Shown piece by piece: positions 10,274 through 19,640 of a stretch of 64,000 nt of DNA. Position 1 is the first letter of the stretch. Each line of letters begins with the position of its first letter. The stretch covers positions 1 to 64,000 of the forward strand of contig CAWDGB010000012.1 in the NCBI GenBank assembly GCA_963801715.1, written 5' to 3'. The DNA is from CAVVJA01 sp963801715 (GTDB lineage: Bacteria; Actinomycetota; Actinomycetes; Mycobacteriales; Jatrophihabitantaceae). The notes under the pieces are model-generated. The model was given only the letters and a program-made list of their open reading frames with translations. It was not told where the DNA came from and did not search any database. Made by a program: the position numbers and the translations under genes.

Positions 10274-11563
10274 ATGAGCGCGACCGATGCAGAGCACGGC
10301 CCGAAATCAGAATCACGTCCTCGCGTGCTTATCCTCGGGGGAGGGTTCGCCGGGATCGGCGCCGCGCGCAAGCTGCGCAAGGCGGATGTCGACGTGGTGC
10401 TCGTCGACGGCCACGACTATCACACGTTCCAGCCGCTCCTGTAAGGTCGCCACCGACCTGCTCTCGCCGATCACTGTCGGGCATCCGCTTCGTGACCTGT
10501 TCGACGACCAGCCGAACGCCCGTATCCATACGACTGACGTGACGTCGGTGGATCTGGACAAGCACGAGGTCGGGTTCGCTGAGATGGCGCCGCTGACTTA
10601 TGACTACCTGGTGCTGGCGCTCGGCGCTGAGGTGAACTATTTCGGTGTTGTGGGCGCCGCCGAGCACGCCTTCCCGCTCTACACGCTCGCGGACGCGGTA
10701 CGTCTCAAGGAGGCACTTCTCGAGCGCTGGGAGGCTGCGGATAAGGATCCGTCCCTGATCGAGGACGGCGCGCTGAATGTCGTGATCGTCGGCGGCGGGC
10801 CGACCGGGGTGGAGAGCGCTGGCGCCATCGCCGAGCTCTACCGAGCGCTCTTCGTGAAGGACTACCCGGACATTCCCCAGGAGAAGGCCGAGATCCTGCT
10901 GGTCGAGGCCGGCCCGGAGATCTTCACCATGTTCAAGCCGAGCCTTCGCGCGTACGCGAAGAAAGCGCTCGCGGGACGGGATGTGCAGGTGCAGGTCGGC
11001 GAAGTTGTCGAGTCGGTCACGCCCACCCGGGTGACGTTGAAGTCCAGACGGGTGATCCCGGCCCATACGCTCGTGTGGGGCGCGGGGTTGCAGGCGAACC
11101 CCGTCGTCCGGTTGCTCGGCCTGGAGTTGCAGCGGGGCAAACCGTATTCCCGTGGGCCGGATCTCAGCATTGCGGGCCACCCGGAAGTGTTCGCGGTCGG
11201 GATATCGCCTGGATCACTGACACCAAGACAGACACGATCCTGCCTCAGCTCGGATCGGTCGCGCTCGAGTCCGGACATCACGCGGGCGAGAACATCGCCA
11301 GGCTCGTCGAAGGCAAGAAAACCGAGCCGTTCAAGTACTTCGACAAGGGCACGATGGCGACCATCGGCCGCGGTGCCGCAGTCATGCAGGGGCCGCACGG
11401 GCGAACGATGAAGGGGAAAACCGCCTCCCTCGCGTGGGGATCGATCCATCTCGCATTGCTATCGACCGGGGAGGACCGGGCCAAGGCGATGATCGACTGG
11501 AGCTGGGCCGGGTTCACGCACGACCGGCCTGGCAGGATCTCCGTGCAGACCGAAGAGAAATGA
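10274..11563 (+). CDS. type II NADH dehydrogenase (two frameshifts)
   Basis: Non-proton-pumping NADH:quinone oxidoreductase, about 430 residues, peripheral at the membrane. It has an N-terminal FAD-binding motif (LILGGGFAGIGAA), a second Rossmann motif for NADH (VVIVGGGPTGVESAGAIAE), and a C-terminal portion with GDIAWITD and an amphipathic tail. The ATG follows GAGGGGG at normal spacing. Breaks near 10442 (two bases missing; the left arm has them) and near 11200 must be repaired to give one protein. It sits just upstream of cydAB in the same direction, so electrons from NADH probably enter the quinone pool here and leave through cytochrome bd. Confidence 0.85.
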
Positions 11564-11581
11564 CTGCCCGGAGGGTAAACC

Positions 11582-12963
11582 TTGAATGAGGATCTAGCGC
11601 GGATTCAGTTCGCGTTCACCTCGATCAATCATTTCTTCTTCGTCCCGATTACCATCGGACTGGCCTTCCTGACCGCGTTGCTGCAGACGACGTGGTACCG
11701 CAGCAAGCAGGACGAGTACCTGCGGCTGACCAGGTTCTTCGGCACGTTGCTAGTGATCAACGTTGCGATCGGCGTGGTGACCGGCCTCGTGCAGGAATTC
11801 GAGTTCGGGATGAACTGGGGGGCGTACTCCCGGCTCGTCGGCAATGTATTCGGAGCACCGCTGGCGATGGAGGGGCTCGGGGTGTTCTTCCTTGAGTCGG
11901 TTTTCCTGGGCTCTGGCTTTTCGGCTGGGACAAGCTGTCGCGGCGAGTGCACCTGGCGACGATCTGGGCGGTCGCTTTTGGCAGCGCGCTGTCGGCGCTG
12001 TTCATCCTGGCGGCCAACTCCTGGATGCAGCATCCGGTGGGCTACGCCATGGTCAACGGCAAACCTCAGCTGAACGACATCTGGGCCCTGTTCACCAACC
12101 CGGTGTTCATATGGGGATACGCCAAGGTCCTGTTCGCGTCGTGGACAACGGGCGCCGTTGTCATGCTGGCGGTCGCCGCCTGGCAGCTGCGGCACGGCGG
12201 CGACCGTGACGTGTTTACCCGGGCGGCGCGGCTCGCGATCATCGTCCTGGTGCCAGCGATCCTGTTCACCATGTTGGTGGGCGACGAGCTCGGGGTGATC
12301 GAGGCGAAGTACCAGCCGATGAAGATCGCCGCCGCGGAGGCGCAGTGGACCACCTGCCAGCCGTGCTCGTTCTCGCTGTTCCAGATCGGCGGCGGTAACA
12401 ACGACCAGACCCCGACCGAGATCATCGCGATTCCGCACCTGCTGTCGCTGCTGGCCACAAACAGCTGGAACGGCCAGGTAGTCGGGCTAGACCCATTACA
12501 GGCCCAGTACAGCCAGCAGTACGGGCCCGGCTATTACGTGCCGAACGTGTTCATCCAATACTGGGCGATGCGGGTGATGGCCTACCTGGCGGTCCTGGTC
12601 CTGCTGATAGGGCTGTGGGGGCTGTGGCTGATCCGGCGGAAGAAACTCGCCACATCCCGAGTATTTCTGTGGGTGGCGGTTTGGGGCGCGGTGCTGCCGT
12701 TCTTGATAAACACGGCGGGCTGGTTGCTGACTGAAAGCGGTCGGCAGCCGTGGATAGTACAGGGGATCATGCTGACGAAGGATGGGATATCGCCGAACGT
12801 CAGCACCACGTGGCTGTGGATCAGCCTGGTGGGATTCATCTTGCTGTACGGCGCGCTGGGCACCGTGGACCTGATCTTGATGCTGCGATACTCGCGCAAA
12901 CAGCTCCCGCCGCAACGCACCGAGGCGGAGATAGACACACCAATACCGGCCGTTCAGTACTGA
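11582..12963 (+). CDS. cydA: cytochrome bd ubiquinol oxidase subunit I (one frameshift)
   Basis: Integral membrane quinol oxidase subunit that carries haems b558, b595 and d. The N-terminus (RIQFAFTSINHFFFVPITIG) contains the conserved haem-ligand His, the Q-loop region follows FGDE-type sequence around VGDELGVIEAKYQP, and GRQPWIVQGIMLT is a signature near the C-terminus. About nine hydrophobic helices can be counted. One frameshift near 11910-11945 separates the first 110 residues from the rest. Translation appears to start at TTG, eighteen bases after the NDH-2 stop region, with GGAGGG six bases upstream. It is co-transcribed with cydB; cydDC assembly genes are not in the window. Confidence 0.9.
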
Positions 12964-12972
12964 GGTCTCAAG

Positions 12973-14064
12973 ATGAATCTCGTCCCGTTCTGGTTCATCG
13001 TCATCGCGATCTTGTGGATCGGTTTCTTCGTCCTCGAGGGGTTCGACTTCGGCGTTGGCATGCTGCACCAGGCGGTCGGCACCGACGAGCCCAGCCGCCG
13101 GGCGGTGATCAACACCATCGGGCCGCTGTGGGACGGCAACGAGGTCTGGCTGGTCGTGGCCGGGGCCGCCATGTTCGCGGCGTTTCCGGGCTGGTACGCC
13201 ACGATGTTTTCCGGCATGTACCTGGCAATGGTGGCGCTGCTCGCCGCGTTGATCGTCCGCGGTGTGGCCTTCGAATTCCGCGGCAAGCGGGACTCCCGCC
13301 GCTGGCGGCGCACCTGGGACGTTCTTCTCACCGTCGGTAGCTTGCTGGCCCCGCTGCTGATTGGCGTGGCCCTCGGCGATCTGCTCCATGGATTGCCGAT
13401 AAATTCCAGCCAGGATTACACCGGCTCGTTCTGGGACCTGCTGCAGCCCTACGCCCTGTTCACCGGCATCACCCTGGTCTTCATCTGCCTGCTGCACGGT
13501 GCGACGTTCCTCTGCTTGAAGACCACCGGCGAACTGTACGAACGGTCCGGGGTTCTGGCGCGCCGGGTGGCGCCGTTCACCGGCGCGGCGGTCATCGCCT
13601 TCATCATCTGGACCCACGTGACCGCCAGCGACACCTTCTTCCTCAATGTGATCGAACTGCTGGCGGTACTCGCCGTCATTGCGGCCGTGTGGCTGGTCTA
13701 CGAGCACCGCGACGGGTTCGCCTTCGTCGCCACCACGATTACCATCGCGGCGTCGATCGGCGCGATCTTCGTAGATCTGTACCCGAATGTGATGGTCTCC
13801 AGCACCAACTCCGCCTACAACCTCACCGTGCACAACACGGCGTCCGGGGCGTACTCGCTCAAGGCTATGACCGTGGTCGTGATCATCTTCCTGCCGCTGG
13901 TAATCGTCTACCAGGGCTGGACCTACTGGGTCTTCCGCAAGCGGGTCAGCGTCACCGACTTCCGGCCGCCCGCAGCCAGCGGGGCTGCGCCAGAGCCGGA
14001 GCCGGCTGCTCAGCCAGAGCCGGTCTCACCGCCTGGCCCTCCGCTGGCGCGCCCGGGGAGTTGA
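12973..14064 (+). CDS. cydB: cytochrome bd ubiquinol oxidase subunit II
   Basis: Intact 363-residue integral membrane partner of CydA. It begins MNLVPFWFIVIAILWIGFFVLEGFDFGVG, typical of the family, with conserved GPLWDGNEVWL and about eight membrane helices. The last 35 residues are a Pro/Ala/Glu-rich cytosolic tail. It starts ten bases after the cydA stop, with the ribosome binding site overlapping that stop. Needed for high-affinity oxygen reduction. It runs convergent with the ClC gene. Confidence 0.95.
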   Translation: MNLVPFWFIVIAILWIGFFVLEGFDFGVGMLHQAVGTDEPSRRAVINTIGPLWDGNEVWLVVAGAAMFAAFPGWYATMFSGMYLAMVALLAALIVRGVAFEFRGKRDSRRWRRTWDVLLTVGSLLAPLLIGVALGDLLHGLPINSSQDYTGSFWDLLQPYALFTGITLVFICLLHGATFLCLKTTGELYERSGVLARRVAPFTGAAVIAFIIWTHVTASDTFFLNVIELLAVLAVIAAVWLVYEHRDGFAFVATTITIAASIGAIFVDLYPNVMVSSTNSAYNLTVHNTASGAYSLKAMTVVVIIFLPLVIVYQGWTYWVFRKRVSVTDFRPPAASGAAPEPEPAAQPEPVSPPGPPLARPGS

Positions 14065-14110
14065 CCGAAAACCTCAGAAGATCCCGGGCGAATCCGGAAG
14101 ACGCCTGCGG

Positions 14111-15502
14111 TCACCGTACGGTGCCGCTCGCCGGCGCAGCGTCCGGCGTGGGCGCGGTTTCCGGGGCGGAGGGCGCCGGCGCGGACTCGGCCGCCGGAGT
14201 TTTGTCCGCTGGCGGTGCGATTCGCGCGGCAACCACGTAGGCCACGACGACCGCCACGATCACCAGCGGTGTCACGGCCAGTCCGTCGGACCCCAGCAGC
14301 AGAGTGGCCAGCAGCACTGACGTGAGCGGAAGCCGGAGCATGGTCACGCTCATCGCGCCGATGCCCATGGCTACCGCGGGCACGAGTGGAAGCCCGGGCA
14401 GGTGGGACATGGCGACACCGCCCGCCGCGCCGAGGAACATCGCCGGAAAGACCGGGCCGCCGCGGAAGCTGCTCAGCGACACGCTATAGGCGAGCCCCTT
14501 GCAGGCGAGCAGCATCAGCAGCGCCCCGACGGAGTAACTGCTGGCCTGGTCGACCAAGGTTGGGAGGGCTGACTGCCCAGAGAACAACACCTCCGATGAG
14601 TCCTTCCCGGTGGCAGCCGCGTACGCGATCGCGAGCCCTGCGACCGCCAGCCCGGCTACCGGGGTGAGCAGGACAAGGCGCCGTTCGACGTGCGGCCGCA
14701 CCGCCAACGCGAGCCGGTGTATGACCGTGCCGATGATCGCGGCTGCGGGGGCCAGCACGAGCGCCCAGCCGAACTGGGCCAGGTCTGGGTGCGAGTACGG
14801 CGGCAGGTTGGGTATCGCGAGCGAGAAGTCGCCGAACCCGGTCCAGGCGTCCAGCCCGACAAAGATCAGTGCACCAATCCCGGCTGCCAGTAGGCCGGGC
14901 AGCAGGACGATATCGAGCATGGCTCCGCCCAGACCGGCCGCCTCCATCAGCAGGAAGGCTGCGGGCAGCGGCGAGCCGAACAGCGTGGCGATCGCGGCGA
15001 AGCTTCCGGCCGAGCCGACCACCGCCAGTGTCCTGGCCGGCATGTCCCGCTTGGAGAAGTGCAAGGCCAGGACGGCCAGTCCGCCGCCTAGGGCGATCAG
15101 GGGGGCTTCCGGGCCGAGCACGGCGCCCAGCGACAGGGTGGCCAGAGCGGCAAGGAAGACGCCGGGGATCTGCTCCGGGGTAATGGCTCCTCGAGGCTTG
15201 AATCCGTCGGCCGGTGAATGGCCGCCCTTCCCTGGCAGGTAGCGGATCGCGAGCGCGACCAGCACCCCGGCGAGGGCAAGGGGGAGCAGCGGCCACCACA
15301 GCGGCTCACCGTCGAACCCGAGCGCGCTGGGCAGTTGGGTAAAGACTGCCTCCTGGATGACATCGACGAGCTTGAGGAAGCCGTAGGCGGCGGCCGCAAT
15401 CGGCACGCCGAGGATCGCCGCGAGCACCAGCAGCGCCAGGTAGCCCCGGGTTCGGAGCAGCGCGAGGGGGTCGGCTGGTTGCGTCGACGTCGGTGTCGTC
15501 AT
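14111..15502 (-). CDS. ClC-family anion channel or H+/anion antiporter
   Basis: Polytopic membrane protein of about 463 residues. Recognisable ClC elements are a GKGGHSP loop where GSGIP is usual, VLGPEAPLIALGGG carrying the gating Glu (canonical GxEGP), AAIATLFGSPLPAAFLLME, and GGPVFPAMFLGAAGG with the GxFxP-like motif. The altered selectivity loop lacks the usual central Ser, so chloride preference is uncertain. The C-terminal 60 residues are Ala/Pro/Glu-rich and carry no CBS domains. The start was chosen at MTTPTSTQP because GAGGAA lies just upstream; an earlier in-frame start would add a non-conserved extension. Confidence 0.9.
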   Translation of the reverse strand: MTTPTSTQPADPLALLRTRGYLALLVLAAILGVPIAAAAYGFLKLVDVIQEAVFTQLPSALGFDGEPLWWPLLPLALAGVLVALAIRYLPGKGGHSPADGFKPRGAITPEQIPGVFLAALATLSLGAVLGPEAPLIALGGGLAVLALHFSKRDMPARTLAVVGSAGSFAAIATLFGSPLPAAFLLMEAAGLGGAMLDIVLLPGLLAAGIGALIFVGLDAWTGFGDFSLAIPNLPPYSHPDLAQFGWALVLAPAAAIIGTVIHRLALAVRPHVERRLVLLTPVAGLAVAGLAIAYAAATGKDSSEVLFSGQSALPTLVDQASSYSVGALLMLLACKGLAYSVSLSSFRGGPVFPAMFLGAAGGVAMSHLPGLPLVPAVAMGIGAMSVTMLRLPLTSVLLATLLLGSDGLAVTPLVIVAVVVAYVVAARIAPPADKTPAAESAPAPSAPETAPTPDAAPASGTVR

Positions 15503-15779
15503 CTGCGCGTTCCTCGCTGGTGTCGATGGTTGCTCCTGGCGGCCCTTGCCCACCCGGGATTCTCGTCTTGGACGGCCGGCGGGTCATCATCTGCGCCGGG
15601 TGGGCTATCACGCAAGGCGGATGGGTGGTGGCGTGCGTGGCCGACGGCGCTTACGGGCGCGGGTCACAATGGGATGCCCTGACCAGGAATGCCGGGAAAA
15701 GTGAGCCTCGGCTTGCACCAATTGTGCCAGTGTGGTGGCGGGCCGGTGGACGTCCGGCCGGTGAGGAACAGGCGCGAGC

Positions 15780-16929
15780 ATGATGATTACCGCGGCGACC
15801 ATCCGGCGGATCCGTGACGTCGAGACCGGCGAGTTTCCGGTGATCTCGATGTATGTGACCGTGCCAGTCGATGTGGGGGAGCGCAGCCGGATCAAGACGC
15901 ACGTGAGGAGTCTGCTCGAGCAGGTCCGTCCGCTCGGCGAGGATCACACGCTCAGCCATGACGCGCGGCTGTCGGTACGAACGGACCTCGAGCGCATCGA
16001 GGAGCTGTGTACGAAGGAACGCTGGCAACCACCCGCCGTCGCGGTCTTTTCCTGCTCGGGACAGAGCTTTCTCGAGGAAGTCCAGCTTCCGCGACGCGCC
16101 CGCGACCGGATCGTCGCCGATGCAATCCCGTGGATCCGGCCGATGCTGGCTGTGCTGGAGGAGTTTCACCGCGCGGTTGTGCTCGTCACAGACAGCAATT
16201 CGGCCCGCGTGTGGGAGCTGTTCCAGGGCGAGTTCCACCCACTTCGGGATGTCGAGCATCGCGCATTGCGTAAACGAAACTTCGCGGGATGGCATGGCCT
16301 CCGGGAGCACACCGTGACCAATAAGGCCGAGGAGTTGGAGAAACGTCACTATCTCAGCGTCGTCGAGTTACTCGACGAGATCTTCATTGATCCCAGCTAT
16401 GAACTGCTGGTACTCGGTGGCCAGCACGACAAACTCTCGCGACTCGAAGCACACCTGCCGAAACGGCTGCGTAACCGTCTAGCCGGAACGTTCACCGTGG
16501 ATGCGCGACGGGACCTCGACGCGGAGGTACGTGATCGTGCTGGTGCGATCGTCGACGGCTGGGAACGCGAGGACGAGAAGCGCAAAGTCCACGACCTGTT
16601 CGAGCGAGCCTCGACGCAGCGGCCAACCGCGATCGGCCTGCGGGAGTGCCTGTGGGCGGCCACCACGGGTGCCGTCGAGGAATTGTTGGTGCACGACGAG
16701 GTGACCGCGCCAGGTGTGGTCTGTCCCCAAGACGGTTGGCTCGGTGAATCTGGTGACGCCTGCCCAATCTCCGGAACGAAGACCCGCCAGACCCCGGACG
16801 TCATTGACGAGCTCGACCGAGCGGGTCGTCGATGAGGGCGGAACGGTCAAGCACGTGATGGTCGAGACTGAGCTGGCGCCGCATCGCGTCGCAGCCGTCC
16901 TGCGCTTTCCGCTTCCCGCCTCCCCATAG
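15780..16929 (+). CDS. baeRF-type (eRF1-like) protein, frameshift near the 3' end
   Basis: Soluble protein of about 380 residues resembling bacterial archaeo-eukaryotic release-factor homologues (the baeRF/Vms1 group). Visible landmarks are PVISMYVTVPVD near the start, VLVTDSNSARVWELFQGE (central domain), LFIDPSYELLVLGGQHDKL, and a C-terminal part ending VKHVMVETELAPHRVAAVLRF. One break near 16815 separates the last 38 residues. Known relatives act on stalled ribosomes or hydrolyse peptidyl-tRNA; no GGQ loop is evident except GGQH at residues about 222-225, whose relevance is unclear. It is followed after 170 bp by the surface-protein/sortase pair in the same direction. Confidence 0.7.
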
Positions 16930-17073
16930 ATAGCAATCTGAGCACCGTCTGGTACGCGGACGGATCACCGTTCGCCTCGCTGCGCCCGAGTCCGGCGGTG
17001 GACCACGTCGACCCGCCTGAGCCAAGTGTGACGCATATGAGGAACTCGACGCTTATGTAGTGAGGCGATCGGG

Positions 17074-17100
17074 CGGATCCACCCACGGGGGGTGGATCCG
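17074..17100 (+). other. 11-bp inverted repeat in the leader of surface-protein gene B
   Basis: Arms CGGATCCACCC and GGGTGGATCCG flank a five-base loop ending four bases before the ATG at 17104. The 3' arm covers the only G-rich candidate ribosome binding site for that ATG. It is absent from the paralogous leader at 1630-1700, so a regulatory role is speculative. Initiation at the downstream ATG (17128) would leave it simply in the leader. Confidence 0.4.
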
Positions 17101-17103
17101 TCC

Positions 17104-18055
17104 ATGCCGGATGGGAGCGGGACGCGCATGTCCGAACACAGCGATGGACCGAGATCTCGCGGTCGTCACCGAGCGCGTCTGATGGGGGAACGACACGGGG
17201 TCAACCGGTTACTCCTCGCTGGCGTGCTCGGCCTGGTCGGCCTCGTACTCGTGCTCCTCGGCGCGGCGGGTCCGGCGAGCGGCCACGTTGCCGCGCAGGA
17301 CGGAGCCGACGACTGCCGCCACGAAGCTCATTACGGTGAAAGCCGGGTCTCTCACCGATCACGACTGCGACGACAGCGAATGGCACTTCATCATTAATCA
17401 GATCGACACAGCTAGCGACGCCCCGGCGACGATCCATGTCACTTGGGCGAACGGCCAGTCGGCCGACGTGCCGCTGGAGAAGTTCACCGGGAAGAGCTGC
17501 TCACTACTCGACCACTCTCAACCTGGACAGCACGGTTGTCTCGGCGACCGCCACCATCTATAGCGGGTGGTCTGGCCAGTTCGTCCTGAGCCATGGTCCG
17601 TGCGGGACACCGAGCACATCGTCCGCACCACCGACCAGTCCGTCGGTTCCGCCGAGCAGTTCGTCGGTTCCGCCGAGCAGTTCGTCGGCTCCGGAGACCA
17701 CGTCGTCGGCTCCGCCGAGCAGCTCATCGGCTCCGGAGAGCCACGTCGTCGGCTCCGGAGAGCAGCTCGTCGGCTCCGGAGAGCACGTCGTCGGCTCCGC
17801 CGAGCAGCTCATCGGCTCCGGAGAGCAGCTCATCGGCTCCGGAGAGCACGTCCGAGCAGTTCGTCGGCGGCCTCGTCGCCAGCCGTCGTCCCGAGCACTT
17901 CGCCGTTCGTGCCGGGACCAGGCCAGACCGGTGACAATCCGCCACCCAGTGGCTTCCCGCTGAGGCCGATCATGTTGGGGTCCGGGATCGGTCTATTCGG
18001 CTTCGCCGCGGCGCTGTCGAGTAGCGTGCTACGACGTCGTGGTAGCCATACGTAA
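17104..18055 (+). CDS. Ser/Pro-rich cell-surface protein, sortase substrate, paralogue B (frameshifted)
   Basis: Same architecture as paralogue A: a basic leader (HRARLMGERHGVNR) plus hydrophobic segment, then an extracellular domain with WHFIINQID and SHGPCGTPS, a long Ser-Ala-Pro-Glu stalk, and the C-terminal FVPGPGQTGDN, proline run, hydrophobic helix and RRRGSHT. At least three frame changes (near 17300, 17500 and 17730) interrupt it. The final codons overlap the GTG start of the sortase gene, so translation is likely coupled. The sorting motif is not LPXTG. Anchoring by the adjacent sortase is inferred. Confidence 0.65.
17625..17865 (+). repeat. degenerate tandem repeat encoding the Ser/Pro stalk
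   Basis: Repeated 15-21-bp blocks built around GGCTCCGGAGAGCA encode Ser-Ser-Ala-Pro-Glu units. Block order differs from paralogue A, which indicates independent expansion of the stalk in the two copies. Confidence 0.75.
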
Positions 18056-18768
18056 GAGTTCTTTTCGCCGGCGTGGTGGGCGCCGCTGTCATCATGGCGG
18101 CGTCCATCACTCTTCCGAATGCTGCGTCAGACGACCGCGACCAGGCACGTCCCACGCAGACCCCGCCGTCGTCGCAAGCGTCGCCCGCACCGGCGGCGAC
18201 AGCTAGCTCCACGCGCAATCACCGCACGTCCGGATCGAGTTCTGTGCGTTCCGGCGCCTCGCCGCAAGCGTCGGCGTCACGGGTCCAACCCGATCCGGGG
18301 ATTCCGCTACCCGCCCAAGCGATTTCGTTCACCCTTGCCGTCACCACGAGCTCCGGCCCGATCCTGGCCAATGTCGGTTCGATCAGCGTTGCCAGCAACC
18401 AGCCGGTCGACCCACCACACAGCACCGCCGCGGAATGGAACACCGCCGTCTGGGTGAAGCAATCCGCCTACCCGTCCGCGCAAAGCGCCGGTACGAGCTA
18501 CATCTACGGTCACGCGTGCCACTACCACCAATGCCCGTTCACCCGGCTCAAGGACGCACGGGTCGGGGATCTGGTTCGAGTCACGCTCCCGACCGGCGTG
18601 CTGACCTATCAGATCGCGCAAACCGGACTGTCGCCCAAATCCGCGAGCGCGCTGCCGAGGTGGGCATCCGACAGCACCGTGCGAAACCGCATTGTCCTAG
18701 TCACCTGTGCGTTCGAGCAGGGCGATACGAGTACGAACAACATCGTTGTTGTCGCCAACCTGCGGTGA
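18039..18768 (+). CDS. sortase, class F-like, paralogue B (one frameshift)
   Basis: Membrane-anchored cysteine transpeptidase-like protein, about 240 residues. It has an N-terminal helix, a Ser/Pro/Ala linker to about residue 95, then the sortase barrel: SVASNQPVDPP, TSYIYGHACHYHQCPF (catalytic His; two extra Cys), ARVGDLVRVTL, and RNRIVLVTCAFEQGD (catalytic Cys). In class F enzymes an Arg precedes the final NVVVYA-like strand; here that stretch is TSTNNIVVVA, with no Arg. It starts at GTG inside the 3' end of the substrate gene, and a one-base shift occurs near 18057. Activity may be altered, or another residue may replace the Arg. Confidence 0.8.
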
Positions 18769-18819
18769 GTCCAGCCAGCCGCTGAGGCGCAGCACGCGGC
18801 GGTGAGGTCTGCGCGATCC

Positions 18820-19614
18820 TCATATCCGTCTCTGGTTGTCGTACTCGTCGTGGCGACGGAAGAAGTTGAGCGGGTCGTCGGCGGCCCGTTGCTCGTTGCG
18901 CCCTCGCGGTGCCCGATCGAGCCATTGGTACATGCCCCAGAGACCGTCCAGACCCCGCGAGTAGGCCGAGTAGGTGTGGTAGACGACGCCGTCGTCGAGC
19001 GCGAAGGCGCTCATCCCAGGAGACTCCTCGGTGTAGGTCGCCCAGTCCGTACCGGTCGTGGCGGCCCACTCGATGAATGCCCTCTGGTTGCCGACCTCAG
19101 CGGCCGGGCTGAAGTCAAACGTGCGGAAGTTGTACTCGCCGACCCCCGACTGCCGTTGCTCCTCGCTGTAGGCGACCTGGAAGTCGTAGTTGAAGTCGCT
19201 GCCGAATGAAGACGCCCACGGGAAGCTCCAGCCCATGCGCTGCTTGTACGCCTGCAGTTTCGCCAACGGAGCCCGCGACACCGCCCAGAGCATCACGTCA
19301 TGGTTGGCGAGATGGGCGACGAACCCGTTGAAGCCGTCCGCGATTGCTGAACAGGCCGGACATCCCGCCGTGTACTCAGGCCCGAACATGAAGTGATAGA
19401 CGAGCAGCTGCGAACGCCCTCGGAACAGGTCGGCGAGGGACGCCGGGCCCTCGTCAGTGTCGAACTGGTACTCCTTGTCAATGCGGATCCACGGCAGCTC
19501 CTGCCGCTGCCGCGCCAGTTCGTCACTGCGCCGGGTCAGCGCTTTTTCGGCGTCGAGCAACTCCAACCGGGCCGCAAGCCACTCTTCCCGGGTTCCGGTC
19601 TTATGCCCAGTCAT
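18820..19614 (-). CDS. DUF899 family thioredoxin-fold protein
   Basis: About 264 residues, cytosolic. Typical DUF899 landmarks are RRSDELARQRQELPWIRIDK, FDTDEGPASLADLFRGRSQLLVYHFMFGP, the GCPACSAIADGFNG motif and a C-terminal YEEYDNQRR-like end. The fold is related to thioredoxin/AhpC proteins and the CPxCS motif could be redox active, but the substrate is unknown. The start MTGHKTG follows GGAGAG in the leader. Two reading-frame neighbours downstream are on the same strand. The gene is intact. Confidence 0.85.
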   Translation of the reverse strand: MTGHKTGTREEWLAARLELLDAEKALTRRSDELARQRQELPWIRIDKEYQFDTDEGPASLADLFRGRSQLLVYHFMFGPEYTAGCPACSAIADGFNGFVAHLANHDVMLWAVSRAPLAKLQAYKQRMGWSFPWASSFGSDFNYDFQVAYSEEQRQSGVGEYNFRTFDFSPAAEVGNQRAFIEWAATTGTDWATYTEESPGMSAFALDDGVVYHTYSAYSRGLDGLWGMYQWLDRAPRGRNEQRAADDPLNFFRRHDEYDNQRRI

Positions 19615-19640
19615 TGTCTCTCCTTCGAGTGTCACATCAG

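Larger units (their letters stand above)
8961..16405. repeat. right inner arm of giant inverted repeat (mostly intact genes)
   Basis: Mirror of the left inner arm. The arms meet at a single unpaired G at 8960, just past the stop codon of the zinc-ribbon gene. Errors are densest close to the centre (9000-11950) and become rare beyond cydB. Homology to the inner left arm ends inside the baeRF-like gene near 16405. Confidence 0.85.
17030..18768 (+). repeat. outer, diverged part of the right arm of the inverted repeat
   Basis: Inverted homologue of 1-1697. Both carry an overlapping surface-protein/sortase gene pair, differing by substitutions and stalk length rather than by dense indels. Confidence 0.7.

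Noticed and set aside
17074..17100. Riboswitch or conserved translational control hairpin
   Set aside because: The paralogous leader lacks it and no conserved aptamer-like sequence is visible; kept only as an inverted repeat.
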